From Kalmanozyma brasiliensis GHG001 (Eukaryota; Basidiomycota; Ustilaginomycetes; Ustilaginales): DNA of 64,000 nt. The translations under genes were made by a program, and so were the position numbers. Shown here piece after piece: positions 18,813 through 28,551 of this stretch; within the stretch, counting starts at the first letter, position 1, and every line of letters starts with the position of its first letter. The notes under the pieces are model-generated. The model saw only the letters and a list, made by a program, of their open reading frames with translations. It searched no databases and was not told the DNA's origin. The DNA lies in contig NW_015961951.1 in NCBI RefSeq assembly GCF_000497045.1, forward strand, positions 1-64,000, in the 5' to 3' direction.

Positions 18813-19924
18813 GCTGAGCAGTCAATGGTCGTTGGATACTTGGCGATATCCTTCACAGGCGCATGTCGGGCAGCATCTGGAACGGGATCTGGGTATCGTT
18901 TGGCGTAGCGCTGCTGCCTGTCTCGGTACGATGGCAGCCTGCTGGTTCTGCGAAGGCCTTGTATTGGACGTCGCGTTGTTGCTGTATGGATACGACGAGA
19001 CACTGGAGAAGGCCGTCCGGAGATCAAGGTATGGAGAAATAGACCGGAGCAGAGGGTATCGAAGCGCGAGAAGGTGGTCGTGAAAGGTCGTGAGGTGATG
19101 CCAGCATCAGCTGTATCTAGGGGTATCAAGCTGTGCTCGATGAGGGCGGCAGGTATATGGTCGAGGTGAAGAGAAGGATGCGCGAGTAGGGAAGATGGAG
19201 CCAGTACCAAGGCAAGAAGTCGTTCGCGATGTGAAACGCGGAAACGTCAGGAGAACCAAGGCAAGACACGCTCCATGCAAGCAGGCAGCTACAGAAGGCA
19301 GCCAGGCAGGCAGGGGCGCAGTCGCACTCCAGAGGGGTCCAGAATCTCAGAAATTTGGATTTTTAGGCTTTCGGGAAAGGGTGCGTTCACTGCCCACCGT
19401 CCTCCATCCATCCAGCCGTCTCAGCAGAGACCCTCTGACAAGGTGCCTCGGCTGCACAGTGCCTGCTGACAGGCAGATTTGCCCTGCATGGAGATGGGCG
19501 AGCAGACCTGAGAGCCGCCGCCGTGCCGTAAACTGTTCTTAGCGTCTTGACTTTTTGCTGGCTCACGTTGACGAGCGAGCGTCAAGCATCGAGGTTCGGT
19601 TGTAGTGTCCCTTCTTCCGAGCCTCGAGGCTGAGTTGAGCGGACACCATTCGTTTTCCCGCCATTGGCCTTCCACGACATAGCAAGCGATGCCGCAACCG
19701 TAGGAGGGCGGGAGAGTCAGCTGCATACGGTGGGTCAAGGCCCAGCCTTGCCGGCGTTTTGGTCCAAGCGATGGCTGATCACGTGTCGACACGCCCGAGA
19801 CGGTGGATGATTGCGTGACGATTCGATCAAAGAGCTGCAGACGTAACGAACATGACAACAGTGACAGGAAAGATTCGGGCCAGACGGTGCCAGGCGATGT
19901 ATCAAGTCTGGAAGGCTGCCACGT
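18813..19924. other. Intergenic 1.1 kb: RasGEF promoter and SNF7 3' flank
   Basis: No supported gene. Near 19350 is an AT-rich element, GAAATTTGGATTTTTAGG, resembling one at 3870. Short open frames here are not protein-like. Confidence 0.5.
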
Positions 19925-20724
19925 CTACATGGCAAGCTCGGCCTGTAGCGCACGCAGCTCGGCATCGTCATCGTCTTCCACCACAGCCTGTTTGCGCTCC
20001 GGCCCATTCGAGATGCGTGATGGTCCTGCTGATGTGGCCACCGCGGGCGTGTGCAGAGGCACCGAGTCGGCGCCCACCAACCTCTCGTTCAGCTCATCCT
20101 GCTCCAGCTCCTCCAGCTCGTTCTTGAGCTCGTCCTCGTCAATATCGTGGCCCATGCCCACGGGGTTCGAGATGGCATCCGAGATCTCGTTGGTGAGATC
20201 CATCTGCTCGCGAATCGAGTCCATTGTCGAGTCCACCTTGTCGATATTCAAGCTGCCGTGGATCGTCTTGAGAGCGTCTGCACCCTTGCGCATCGCCGTC
20301 ATGGTCTCGAGGTTCATGTTGGCGCTCTCGATGGCGTTGACCTGCGTTTCGAGCGTCATCCGTGTGCCCGCGATGCGATCGAGCTCATTCTCGTATGCCT
20401 TCTTTTGCCGCAGAGCCGCTTGCGCCGCTGTTGGAGTGACAAGTTGACGGATGAGACAGTGTGGGCAAGGGATCAGAACCAGACATTAGTATGACGATTT
20501 CGAGGGCAATGTCTGGGTTCAACAGTCGAGAAAGAGTATGAATACGCACCTCGCTTATTTGTGGTCACATTGGCCTTTGCTTTCTTGAGCTCGTCTTCGA
20601 TCTTCTTGTTGAGGTGCTCCTCCTTCTTCTCGAGCATCAACAGCTGCGTTCGCAGCCCCACTATCGCATCTCGCGCCGAGTTCTTGTTGTCCTTCTTGGA
20701 AAAGTATCCAAGCCAGCCCGACAT
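19925..20724 (-). CDS. SNF7: ESCRT-III subunit Snf7/Vps32, two exons
   Basis: Exon 1 is 20550-20724 and exon 2 is 19925-20427; the joined product is 225 residues. The intron (20428-20549, 122 bp) starts GTGCGT, has a CTAAT branch-like site, and ends in CAG. It joins the frame after TTNKR to AAQAALRQKK. The N-terminus (MSGWLGYF) is the amphipathic membrane anchor of Snf7. The basic helical hairpin follows, then the acidic tail (EDELKNELEEL) and a final MIT-interacting motif (ELRALQAELA) that binds Vps4. Snf7 polymerises on endosomes to drive membrane scission and also serves the Rim101 pH pathway in fungi. Length and motifs are typical. Confidence 0.95.
20428..20549 (-). other. SNF7 intron
   Basis: A GT-AG intron of 122 bp, with GTGCGT at the 5' site, a CTAAT branch motif about 70 bases before the acceptor, and the acceptor CCAACAG. 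Removing it restores the conserved Snf7 helix. Confidence 0.9.
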
Positions 20725-21828
20725 TTTGGTAGCAGTGGTGGTAGACGATGTACGGTCGATGGGAGTTTGCGGGATCTCGTCGTTGATTCCGCGGCTGGGT
20801 CAGAAGTGCGCTGATCTAGCTATGCCGGTTCCTGAGTAGCAGTAGACTGATACACGGTTCCGAGAGCGAGGGACTGCTTTCTCCGCAGCGTGGATGGAAA
20901 TGCGCAATAGAGACACTGATAAGGACCAACTGGCGGATGTGATCGGCAGCGTGACGTCCTGTCAATGTGTGCGCGATGTGTCGATGGATGAGCTGTGGGT
21001 GACCCGTGTGCGATGCTTGTAGGATGGACAGTGACGGATGGACAGTGATGATGGAGATGGATGAGACGAGGTTCGAGTGTGGAGAAAAGTGAGTCAAGGT
21101 GTTGCAATCTCACCTCTGCTCAGAGAGAGCGCCCTGATCAACCTAGCCGATCTGTGTTGTTTCAAGGGTCGAAAAGGGTCAAAATCGCGACCTGGGCTGA
21201 GCTGTGCTGGGGACTGCCCGTTTTGGTGGAGGACTGAGCTTCAAGCTCCGTGCAGGCTGTGACGCGCCCAAAGCCTTTACACGCACGATGATGAGATCTG
21301 TTCGCAGAATGCACGAAGAATATCCGTCTTTGTGAGACCGTAACATGGAACAAAGACGTTTTTTGGGATAAGGCGTCGACCACTTTCACAGTGCCTTGAC
21401 TGCCGTGGAGTCGCACAAAATGACGTCGTACAAACCCCTTGAAACCATGTCTACGAACCTCAAGACGGCAAGTCAATCTTCTTGTCTGAGTGGCAACCGT
21501 GTTCGTTGCTGGACCGCTGTTCCGGTCCGTCGAGGTGGTAACTGATTTTAAGGTCGTATCGTGTGCGGGGGAACAATGGCGTTGCCCAGATGGTTCCCGC
21601 CGCCCCTGTCCATTGCTGCCCCGAACGCCAGTCCGTCGGTTGAGGTGGAAACTTGCGTTCGGGATCCGCGCTGAGACGCTGCTCGAGATATTGCCGGCCA
21701 CCTATTGTACGTAGCTGTCAGGCACGCTATATAATGTCAGAAGATCTGGACGGAGGATGATCTGCATTCGTTATCTCTGTTTCTTCCATCCCTCTCTCCG
21801 TTGCCTCAACCTCTCCTACTCGCACCGC
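20725..21828. other. Divergent intergenic 1.1 kb: SNF7 and dehydrogenase promoters
   Basis: Contains the TATA box of the dehydrogenase gene at 21728 and otherwise no recognised features. Frames at 21162-21714 lack protein character. Confidence 0.5.
21728..21735 (+). promoter_or_regulatory. TATA box (TATATAAT) of the short-chain dehydrogenase gene
   Basis: TATATAAT lies about 100 bp upstream of the preferred ATG at 21829. It is only 29 bp from the earlier ATG at 21757, which would then sit at or before the transcript start. This favours the later start codon. Confidence 0.5.
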
Positions 21829-22734
21829 ATGTCTGCTCCCTCTGACTCCGCACGCCCCTGGGCGCTCATTACGGGCGCCTCCGAGGGCCTTGGCAAGGAA
21901 TTCGCCGTTCAAATGGCGCAACGCAAGACGCACAACCTCATCCTCGCTGCCCGTAGCGTGGACAAGCTCAACTCGGTGGCCAAGTCTGTGTCCGATCTGG
22001 TCGAGTGCAAAGTGATCAAGTCTGACCTCTCGGTCGCGGGAGCCGCTGAGAAGCTAGACCAGGACACACGCGATCTCGACGTCGCCCTGCTCATCAACAA
22101 TGCCGGCGTTGCCTTTGGCGGCCCCTTCGAAGACATGGAATACAAAGACGTTCAGTCTCTCGTCGCGATCAATGTGGTCGCCCTCACAGAGCTCTTCCAC
22201 CTCTTCCTGCAACGCATCCGAAAGCAACACACCAAGCTCAAGGAGGCGCAAAAGACGTCTAGCTACGCACTTTCGGGCATCGTCAATATTGGGTCTATGT
22301 CAAGCTTCATGCCCATCCCCTCGATGGCTTTGTACGCCGCATCCAAGGCGTTTGTGCTTTCGCTCACCGAGAGTGCCTACGCTGAACAGCGCAACGAAGG
22401 ATCAGACCTTCGTATTGTGGTCAGCTGCCCTGGCGTGACCAAGACCGAGATCTGGACCAAAGGAGGTGCCAACGACAAGGGCCTCCTTCTGCCGCTCGAC
22501 ACCCCGCAGCACGTATGTGCCGCCACTCTGTCTGCCCTCGATGCGCGTAACAAGCCCGTGATCATCCCCGGCTACTTCAACAACATCTCGATCGCCAGCT
22601 TGCGCATTGCGCCACGCAGCCTGGTCCGTTATATCAGTCGCCGCATGATGGGCCAGGATTTGTCTCTCCGTGATGCGGACGAGGTCAAGGAGACATTCGC
22701 CAAACTCGGCCGCTCTGTCCCTACTCGTTCTTGA
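21829..22734 (+). CDS. Short-chain dehydrogenase/reductase (SDR)
   Basis: A 301-residue classical SDR: the cofactor motif TGASEGLG close to the N-terminus, NNAG in the middle, a Ser in the SMSS region, and the catalytic YAASK. An earlier in-frame ATG (21757) would add 24 residues before the Rossmann fold, but the TATA position argues against it. Overall it resembles the eukaryotic 17-beta-hydroxysteroid/3-ketoacyl reductase-like SDRs, but the substrate cannot be read from the sequence. There is no clear membrane helix at the start, although the C-terminal part is fairly hydrophobic and basic. It is followed after 400 bp by another oxidoreductase gene on the same strand. Confidence 0.9.
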   Translation: MSAPSDSARPWALITGASEGLGKEFAVQMAQRKTHNLILAARSVDKLNSVAKSVSDLVECKVIKSDLSVAGAAEKLDQDTRDLDVALLINNAGVAFGGPFEDMEYKDVQSLVAINVVALTELFHLFLQRIRKQHTKLKEAQKTSSYALSGIVNIGSMSSFMPIPSMALYAASKAFVLSLTESAYAEQRNEGSDLRIVVSCPGVTKTEIWTKGGANDKGLLLPLDTPQHVCAATLSALDARNKPVIIPGYFNNISIASLRIAPRSLVRYISRRMMGQDLSLRDADEVKETFAKLGRSVPTRS

Positions 22735-23134
22735 TGTAGTCAATGTGATCCACCTTGCCGCTTCGTGCTCGTAGTGCAGCCAAAGATGAGCGCCCGTCAT
22801 CATCGTGAACTTCTCTGAAGCATGGCCATAGGTGAGTCGAAAATGCTATATTGTGAGATCGGACAGTAGAACAGGCCGCGATTTTGGCGATAAGCAGATC
22901 CGCCGGCTTTCAGAACGGCGTTGCTCGGTGACACCAAACGACGATGCACCTCGCGCTTCCAACATCCGGCCACCATCAGCTCGGCGTCCTACATCATTCG
23001 TGCCCCGGATCTCTCCGCTTCCCAGGTCCTCCGAGTCACTGTTGGCTTCCATCGTCTCGAAGTTGTGGAGTCGGCTCGTCTACAAAAGGGTCAACACCCG
23101 GAGCTACTAGCTCAGGAGCAAGTAAGGGACGGCC
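22735..23134. other. Intergenic 0.4 kb between the dehydrogenase and the FAD oxidoreductase
   Basis: Nothing recognised beyond expected 3' and 5' untranslated sequence. Confidence 0.4.
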
Positions 23135-24736
23135 ATGAGCTTCGCAACGTCAACACGCACGGCTGCGAGCCGGACACCCCTGTTGCGCCGCAGCCTCGCC
23201 ACCGCAGCAGGCACATCGAATCCGATTCGACCACTCATCGCTTCGCTCGCACCTCGATCCCGGTACCCAGCCAAGGCGCCTGAACTCACAGTCGATCATC
23301 TCGTCGTCGGGGGCGGCGTCGTCGGTCTCTCGATCGCATCGGCGCTCGCTGCACGTTGGCCAGAAAAGACGACCTACCTCGTCGAGCGCAACAAGTCTTT
23401 TGGCGAAGAGACGAGCTCGCGCAACAGCGAGGTGATCCACGCCGGTCTCTACTACCCTGTCGACTCGCTCAAGACTCGCCTCTGTCTACGCGGGCGCGAG
23501 CTCATGTACCAGCGATGCCAGGAGCAGTCGATCCCTCACAAGCAGACCAAAAAGCTCGTCGTCGGCGCCGACTTCTCGAAAGGCTACCTGGAAAAGCTGC
23601 AGTCGCATTGCGATGAGCTTGGACCGCTCGCACCGCCGACACGGCTGATCACGGGCCAGGAAGCGAGAGAGCTCGAGCCGAATCTGTCCGATAACATCGC
23701 CTGGGCTCTGCTATCTGAGCGTACTGGCATCGTCAGCAGCCACGAGCTCATGGCCAGTCTCGAACGCGACTTGCTCGAAGCAGACAACGCCGAGATCGTC
23801 TACGACACCAAATTGGTCCGCGTGGACCCCAATGAGCCCGATCGCAGCGCTGTCAACTCGAAACGTGGAGGCGATGGTTCGCAAGACGGGTGGATCGTAC
23901 AGACTGTCACATCCGAGTCGAGCTCCTCTTCAAGCGATGCCGATGCGCTACTTGCCAAAGTCGTCATCAACACGTCCGGACTCAACGCTCCGATAGTGCT
24001 GAACTCGCTGCTCTCAGACCTTGGTGGGACGCAGGAAGACGCCATCCCAATGTGGCACTCCAAAGGCAACTACGCCTCGTACAAGGGCAAAGGCGCCACG
24101 GGCATCCAGCACCTCATCTACCCCTGCCCAGACACACGGAACAAGGGCACCCACGCACATACCTCCCTCGGCACCCACCTGACACTTGATCTGGATGGCA
24201 ATATTCGCTTTGGACCCGATACGGAATGGATCTCCCCTCCTACCTCTGAGAAAGACGCAGTCGACTTTTGGAAGCGAGCCCTGGTCGTCGACGATTCTCG
24301 TATCGAAACTATGTACGACTCGATCACCGAGTACCTGCCGAACATTGACAAGGCGGGTCTAGCGCCCGACTACGCGGGGATCCGACCCAAACTCATCGGT
24401 CCAGATACGAAGGCGTTTATGGACTTCCAGTTCCTCTGGCACAACTCGACCGGTTTGGCTGGGCAGAAGCTCTGGCAGCGTGCACCCGGGCTGCCTGCAC
24501 CAAGCACGAGCTGCATTTCCAAGGCCAAGGAGAGCGTGGACAAGGCGGAAGGTGGAGCGATGATCAGCCTGCTAGGCATCGAAAGTCCAGGGCTGACTTC
24601 GAGCCTGGCAATCGGGGAGATGGTCAGGGAGATGATCGCCAAGCACTTTTACAACGAACATCCCACCCGCCAAGCAAGCTCGAATAAGGGCGCGAGGAAC
24701 GAGGACCATGCTCATCGGCTAGACGCGTGGGCGTAG
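23135..24736 (+). CDS. L2HGDH: Mitochondrial L-2-hydroxyglutarate dehydrogenase
   Basis: A 533-residue FAD-dependent oxidoreductase of the DAO superfamily. The first 45 residues are rich in Arg, Ser, Thr and Ala with no acids, as in a mitochondrial presequence. The FAD-binding GGGVVG motif is at about 59-64, followed by the family signature with SSRNSEVIHAG. Near the C-terminus are YAGIRPKL and a GIESPGLT motif closing the flavin site. The enzyme oxidises L-2-hydroxyglutarate to 2-oxoglutarate, removing a side product of malate and lactate dehydrogenases. An insertion of Ser/Asp-rich sequence around residues 230-270 makes it somewhat longer than animal homologs. The gene is convergent with the mitochondrial L7/L12 gene. 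Confidence 0.92.
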   Translation: MSFATSTRTAASRTPLLRRSLATAAGTSNPIRPLIASLAPRSRYPAKAPELTVDHLVVGGGVVGLSIASALAARWPEKTTYLVERNKSFGEETSSRNSEVIHAGLYYPVDSLKTRLCLRGRELMYQRCQEQSIPHKQTKKLVVGADFSKGYLEKLQSHCDELGPLAPPTRLITGQEARELEPNLSDNIAWALLSERTGIVSSHELMASLERDLLEADNAEIVYDTKLVRVDPNEPDRSAVNSKRGGDGSQDGWIVQTVTSESSSSSSDADALLAKVVINTSGLNAPIVLNSLLSDLGGTQEDAIPMWHSKGNYASYKGKGATGIQHLIYPCPDTRNKGTHAHTSLGTHLTLDLDGNIRFGPDTEWISPPTSEKDAVDFWKRALVVDDSRIETMYDSITEYLPNIDKAGLAPDYAGIRPKLIGPDTKAFMDFQFLWHNSTGLAGQKLWQRAPGLPAPSTSCISKAKESVDKAEGGAMISLLGIESPGLTSSLAIGEMVREMIAKHFYNEHPTRQASSNKGARNEDHAHRLDAWA

Positions 24737-25033
24737 ATTGCAATGCAGTCATACAAACTGACGCACCTTGTGTGAGACTTGTGCCGTTACGACAAACGAG
24801 CGGCTGCGGTGGTCAAGAATGAAAGCGAGCATTGTCGGTGTCGTCGGACGGACAAGCGGTTGGACTGAGATGATACATTTTGCGGATTGAACGGTTGAAT
24901 GAGAACATGTGACACGATTGCAGCGGTAGCGTCTGAAGTCTAGTCGTGAAAGTCGATATGGCTGGTCTGAGCGTTTGCTGATATGTCGGTGAGTATCGAG
25001 AGCGTCCTTTCGAGGTCAATTCTGTCGGACAGT

Positions 25034-25664
25034 CTACTCGAGCTCGACAGTACCACCAGCGGCCTCGATAGCAGCTTTCATCTTCTCGGCGTCCTCCTTG
25101 TTCAGTCCCTCCTTCAAGATCTGAGGTGTCGACTCGACGAATTTCTTGGCCTCGACGAGGTTCCTGTAGACGCAACATCAACATACAAATACGTGTCAGT
25201 AGCTGGAGCGTTTGCACCACACCATGTGCAAGAGCGAAAACATACATATTCGAGTTAGCAGCCTTGACTTCGCGAATGACTTTGGCCTTGGCGGTAGGCT
25301 CTTTGAGACCGGTCAACTTGAGCGTGAAGACGGTCTTCTCCTTGGGCTTGGCGGCCTCTTCGGCGCCTGCGTCTGCTTCAGCTGCGGGTGCGGCGGCGGG
25401 CGCAGCCGACGCAGCAGGCATGGCAATCTCGGTGATGTTGAGTCGGGTCTTGAGATGCGAGACGAGGTCGGCGGCTTCTAGCAGGGTGAGCTTCTCGATC
25501 TGGTCGACGATGCCCGAGATCTTGGCGTCTACCGCTGGCGCTGCATTGCGACATAGAGCAGTGCTGGACAGAGAGCGGACGGCCGAAGGTGCGATACGAC
25601 GTGTGCTGCTGCGAAGAAGAGTACGAGAGGACGAAGCGACGGCGCTTCCGAATGGCGACATCAT
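25034..25664 (-). CDS. MNP1: Mitochondrial ribosomal protein bL12 (L7/L12), two exons
   Basis: Exon 1 is 25246-25664 and exon 2 is 25034-25163, giving 182 residues. The 82-bp intron (25164-25245) has donor GTATGT and acceptor TACAG; splicing joins NSN-M to [10 protein letters not shown] and restores the L12 C-terminal domain up to GGTVELE. The unspliced frame would end in Arg-rich nonsense. The N-terminus is a mitochondrial presequence, followed by the dimerising helix ([17 protein letters not shown]), an Ala/Pro/Glu hinge, and the globular domain that contacts translation factors. It forms the stalk of the mitochondrial large ribosomal subunit. Confidence 0.94.
25164..25245 (-). other. L7/L12 gene intron
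   Basis: An 82-bp intron, GTATGT to CAG. It splits a Met codon (AT|G) and restores the conserved KKFVE helix of L12. Confidence 0.9.
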
Positions 25665-26342
25665 CGTGAACTGCCGGGTAGAGTGGAGATGGTGGAGTGC
25701 AGACGATGATGATGTCGAAGACTCGGACTGTCAAACAAGGTCTGACTTACGCAAAATCGCCCAAAGTCGGGTCTCACAATTTTCTTCTCGCCGTTCTTCC
25801 TGGACCAGCTCAGGTCACGCACCCTGGTCAAATCGGGCTGGGATTTCTCGCACGAGACCCTTACAACGCAACCCGCACAAGCTGACACTTTACTATCAAG
25901 ACATGCATGTTTGGCGTTGCGCCTGGTAGTCACCCTCCTTGCTTTTGCGATGCGCTCGGGAGTAGCTTGCCATGAGCAGCATGTGAATCGTCTGTGATCG
26001 TCAGGATCACGGCTGTCAGGGGCGATCACGGCTTTAGCTGGCGCAGATCGACGACGGAATGCGGTCTGGGGACAGCTAACGGAGGGACCAGGAGAGCCTT
26101 TTGCGATACCTGTCGAGGTGAGAATAGCCGCCATTAGTAGTGTGCATCTCGCTAGAGCTCGTGACAGCCGCGTCGACGCGTGTTTCCTATGCCTGTCGGA
26201 TGATGGCTGCGATCATGGTGAAGGTGAATCAGGGATCACAACCGAAAAGCTGTTGAGATGTGGAGGCTCGATTGACATTTTCAACCGCAGCCCCCTTCTC
26301 CTCCTCTCCCTTCCACCAACCGTCCATAAGGCACCGTGAAGC
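25665..26342. other. Divergent intergenic 0.7 kb: L7/L12 and F-box gene promoters
   Basis: No gene or recognisable RNA. It presumably holds both promoters; no TATA box was seen. Confidence 0.45.
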
Positions 26343-28376
26343 ATGGGCAGACGCCGCGCTGCCAAAGGACACCATGCTGCTGCCAGTAACACGAATTGGA
26401 TCGACGTGCCCATCTTCCGCTTGCCCACCGATGTGTGGCTCCACATCTTCGCAAGCCTCCCGTTCACACCAGCGCCAACACTTGCGGCGCTCAGCGTGAC
26501 GTGCAAGCGCCTCTTGCAGCTGGTCGACGAGCACGGCTGGCGTACTGCTCTCCAGCAGCAGTTCTCACGGGTGCCATTGGATCGGATCCTCGAGCAGGCA
26601 CATGTAAGGAGGTCAAGGTGGTGGGCAGCATGTTGGTACGCTGCAGCCCTAGACTACGCCTGGGATGGTGTGACGCTTCGACCTGCGTACGGGGACGTTC
26701 CGAAGATGGAGGGTAAGCGGATCGCACCTGGTGGAGGGAGAAGAGGAGCAGGGGACTTCGCGATACCCACCCTGACATTGGGAAACCAGTGGATGGTCGT
26801 GGGGGTGCGGTCCGAATTGTGTGTATACCACGCGAGGCCGCGGACTGGCAAGGGGAGGAACGCCGTTGCGCGAATAAGGGTGGACAGCCGAACAGAGGCT
26901 GGAGAGGGCCCGAGCACGAGCATAGCTTCAACGAGTGCGACAAAGGGCAACGGGAGCCTGGCGGACGACCCATATCAAGATATCACGGCGCTCGAGGCCA
27001 TCAATGCGGAGGCGAGTCTGGTGGCTGTTGGGTACGCAACCGGTTGCGTACAGGTCATCGCGCTCAAGTCGACCGAGGGAGCGAAAGGCAAGTGGAAAGC
27101 TGAGGTGATGCACCACTTCCCTTCGACGGGACGGCAAGATGTCGCAGGCATCTCGGTACGGAATGGGATCAGAGCAGCCCCCCCTACACACTCCAACGGT
27201 TCCACATTGACACACACGAAGGCAGAAGATTGCTTGTTAGCATCGCTGTCGAAACGGGGATGCCCACGGATACACACTGTCTCACCTCAGCTTGATGGTG
27301 ACACGGGAGGCGGCCCAGCGACGTGGTCCTGGCAGATCGACTCCGATGGCGAAGCAGTGCCTTTGGACCCGAACGGGGACGATACAACTGATTCAGGCAC
27401 CAACACGCCGAGGACGCACTTTCGCAGTGCGGCGTTCAACAATGCGCCGCTTGAAGGCTCAACAGGGGCTACTCGCGCATGGTCAGTCTTGCTTGGCAGT
27501 AGCACCGATACACGGAAGCAGAAGGCTGGAGGGGACTGGTTGGCGGTAGGGCTGACTGCCGAGCACGCCGTCTACATCTACCCTCTCGACCACCGCGACG
27601 GTGTGCAGCTGGAAGAGCCCTTCTATGTCGCATCGACCGGTCAGCGCACGAGCGTGTACGCCATGGCTACCCCACCCGCGACTTCGAGCCTGCCCTCGTT
27701 CCTGCTCTTTGTTGGGTTCTACGACGGAGTGGTGCGCGTGTACGACACTCGGCAAACGCACCCCGATGACGGATCGATGAGCATGCAGAGCCTCCACGAG
27801 GCGCTGCCGGTTGGGACCAATGGTGCTCGACCTCGTCGCCGCCATGTCCCTCACGAGCTCCACCCCATCGCCCACTTCCGGGACACCTACAGCACAGACG
27901 CCATCTACAGCCTCTCATTCGGTGGGACTCATGCAGATCGTCTCGTCGTCGGCGGAGCTCGCTTCGCGCAAGTCCGCGTGTTCGACGTGTCGAGCCTCGC
28001 CGGGTACGACGTACCCCTGCTAGCACCATCAGATGGAGCAGGCGGAGAGGGCAAGGACTGGACAGCTTTCGCCGTGCCTGGCGCCGACAGCCCGCTGTAT
28101 TGCGTCGTTGGTGAAGCAGATAGGTTGGTCGGTGTGACCGATAAGACGATCTGGTCATTCGATTTTGGTGCGCCCCTTCTTGAGGCGGCAAAGGGAAGGA
28201 AGGGTTCGGATGAAAAAGGTGAGGCGAAGGACAAGCGGGATGACGGGACTGTGGCATTCTTCAGACATCGCGATGGCCGTCTCTGCTACTCAAATCTGGA
28301 CCATCGGACGAGGACGAATATAGATACGGTTATCTTTCCCTCTTCAAGGGGAAATGTATATCGCAACTTTCATTGA
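26343..28376 (+). CDS. F-box protein with a WD40-like propeller
   Basis: A 677-residue single-exon protein. An F-box at about residues 28-72 (FRLPTDVWLHIFASLPF, then LAALSVTCKRLLQLV) is followed by a long region with weak WD40-like blades, such as AVGYATGCVQVI, LFVGFYDGVVRVYDT and LVVGGARFAQVRVFDV. Such proteins recruit substrates to SCF (Skp1-cullin-F-box) ubiquitin ligases through the propeller. Two low-complexity insertions break the repeats. The partner is unknown. It is convergent with WBP1. Confidence 0.8.
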   Translation: MGRRRAAKGHHAAASNTNWIDVPIFRLPTDVWLHIFASLPFTPAPTLAALSVTCKRLLQLVDEHGWRTALQQQFSRVPLDRILEQAHVRRSRWWAACWYAAALDYAWDGVTLRPAYGDVPKMEGKRIAPGGGRRGAGDFAIPTLTLGNQWMVVGVRSELCVYHARPRTGKGRNAVARIRVDSRTEAGEGPSTSIASTSATKGNGSLADDPYQDITALEAINAEASLVAVGYATGCVQVIALKSTEGAKGKWKAEVMHHFPSTGRQDVAGISVRNGIRAAPPTHSNGSTLTHTKAEDCLLASLSKRGCPRIHTVSPQLDGDTGGGPATWSWQIDSDGEAVPLDPNGDDTTDSGTNTPRTHFRSAAFNNAPLEGSTGATRAWSVLLGSSTDTRKQKAGGDWLAVGLTAEHAVYIYPLDHRDGVQLEEPFYVASTGQRTSVYAMATPPATSSLPSFLLFVGFYDGVVRVYDTRQTHPDDGSMSMQSLHEALPVGTNGARPRRRHVPHELHPIAHFRDTYSTDAIYSLSFGGTHADRLVVGGARFAQVRVFDVSSLAGYDVPLLAPSDGAGGEGKDWTAFAVPGADSPLYCVVGEADRLVGVTDKTIWSFDFGAPLLEAAKGRKGSDEKGEAKDKRDDGTVAFFRHRDGRLCYSNLDHRTRTNIDTVIFPSSRGNVYRNFH

Positions 28377-28551
28377 AGCGGGGTCAATACGCCGCTGGAT
28401 CCCCTACCGTTGCTCCCGCTAGAACACATCAGCCCATACACGGTCCGGCTGAAATCAGAGCTGTCCTCTTCGTAATCACACATTCGCGCACACTCTGTCC
28501 TCGTCCCAGACAACTGATCACTTTCTGAGATCCTATCTACAAGGGCTGCAC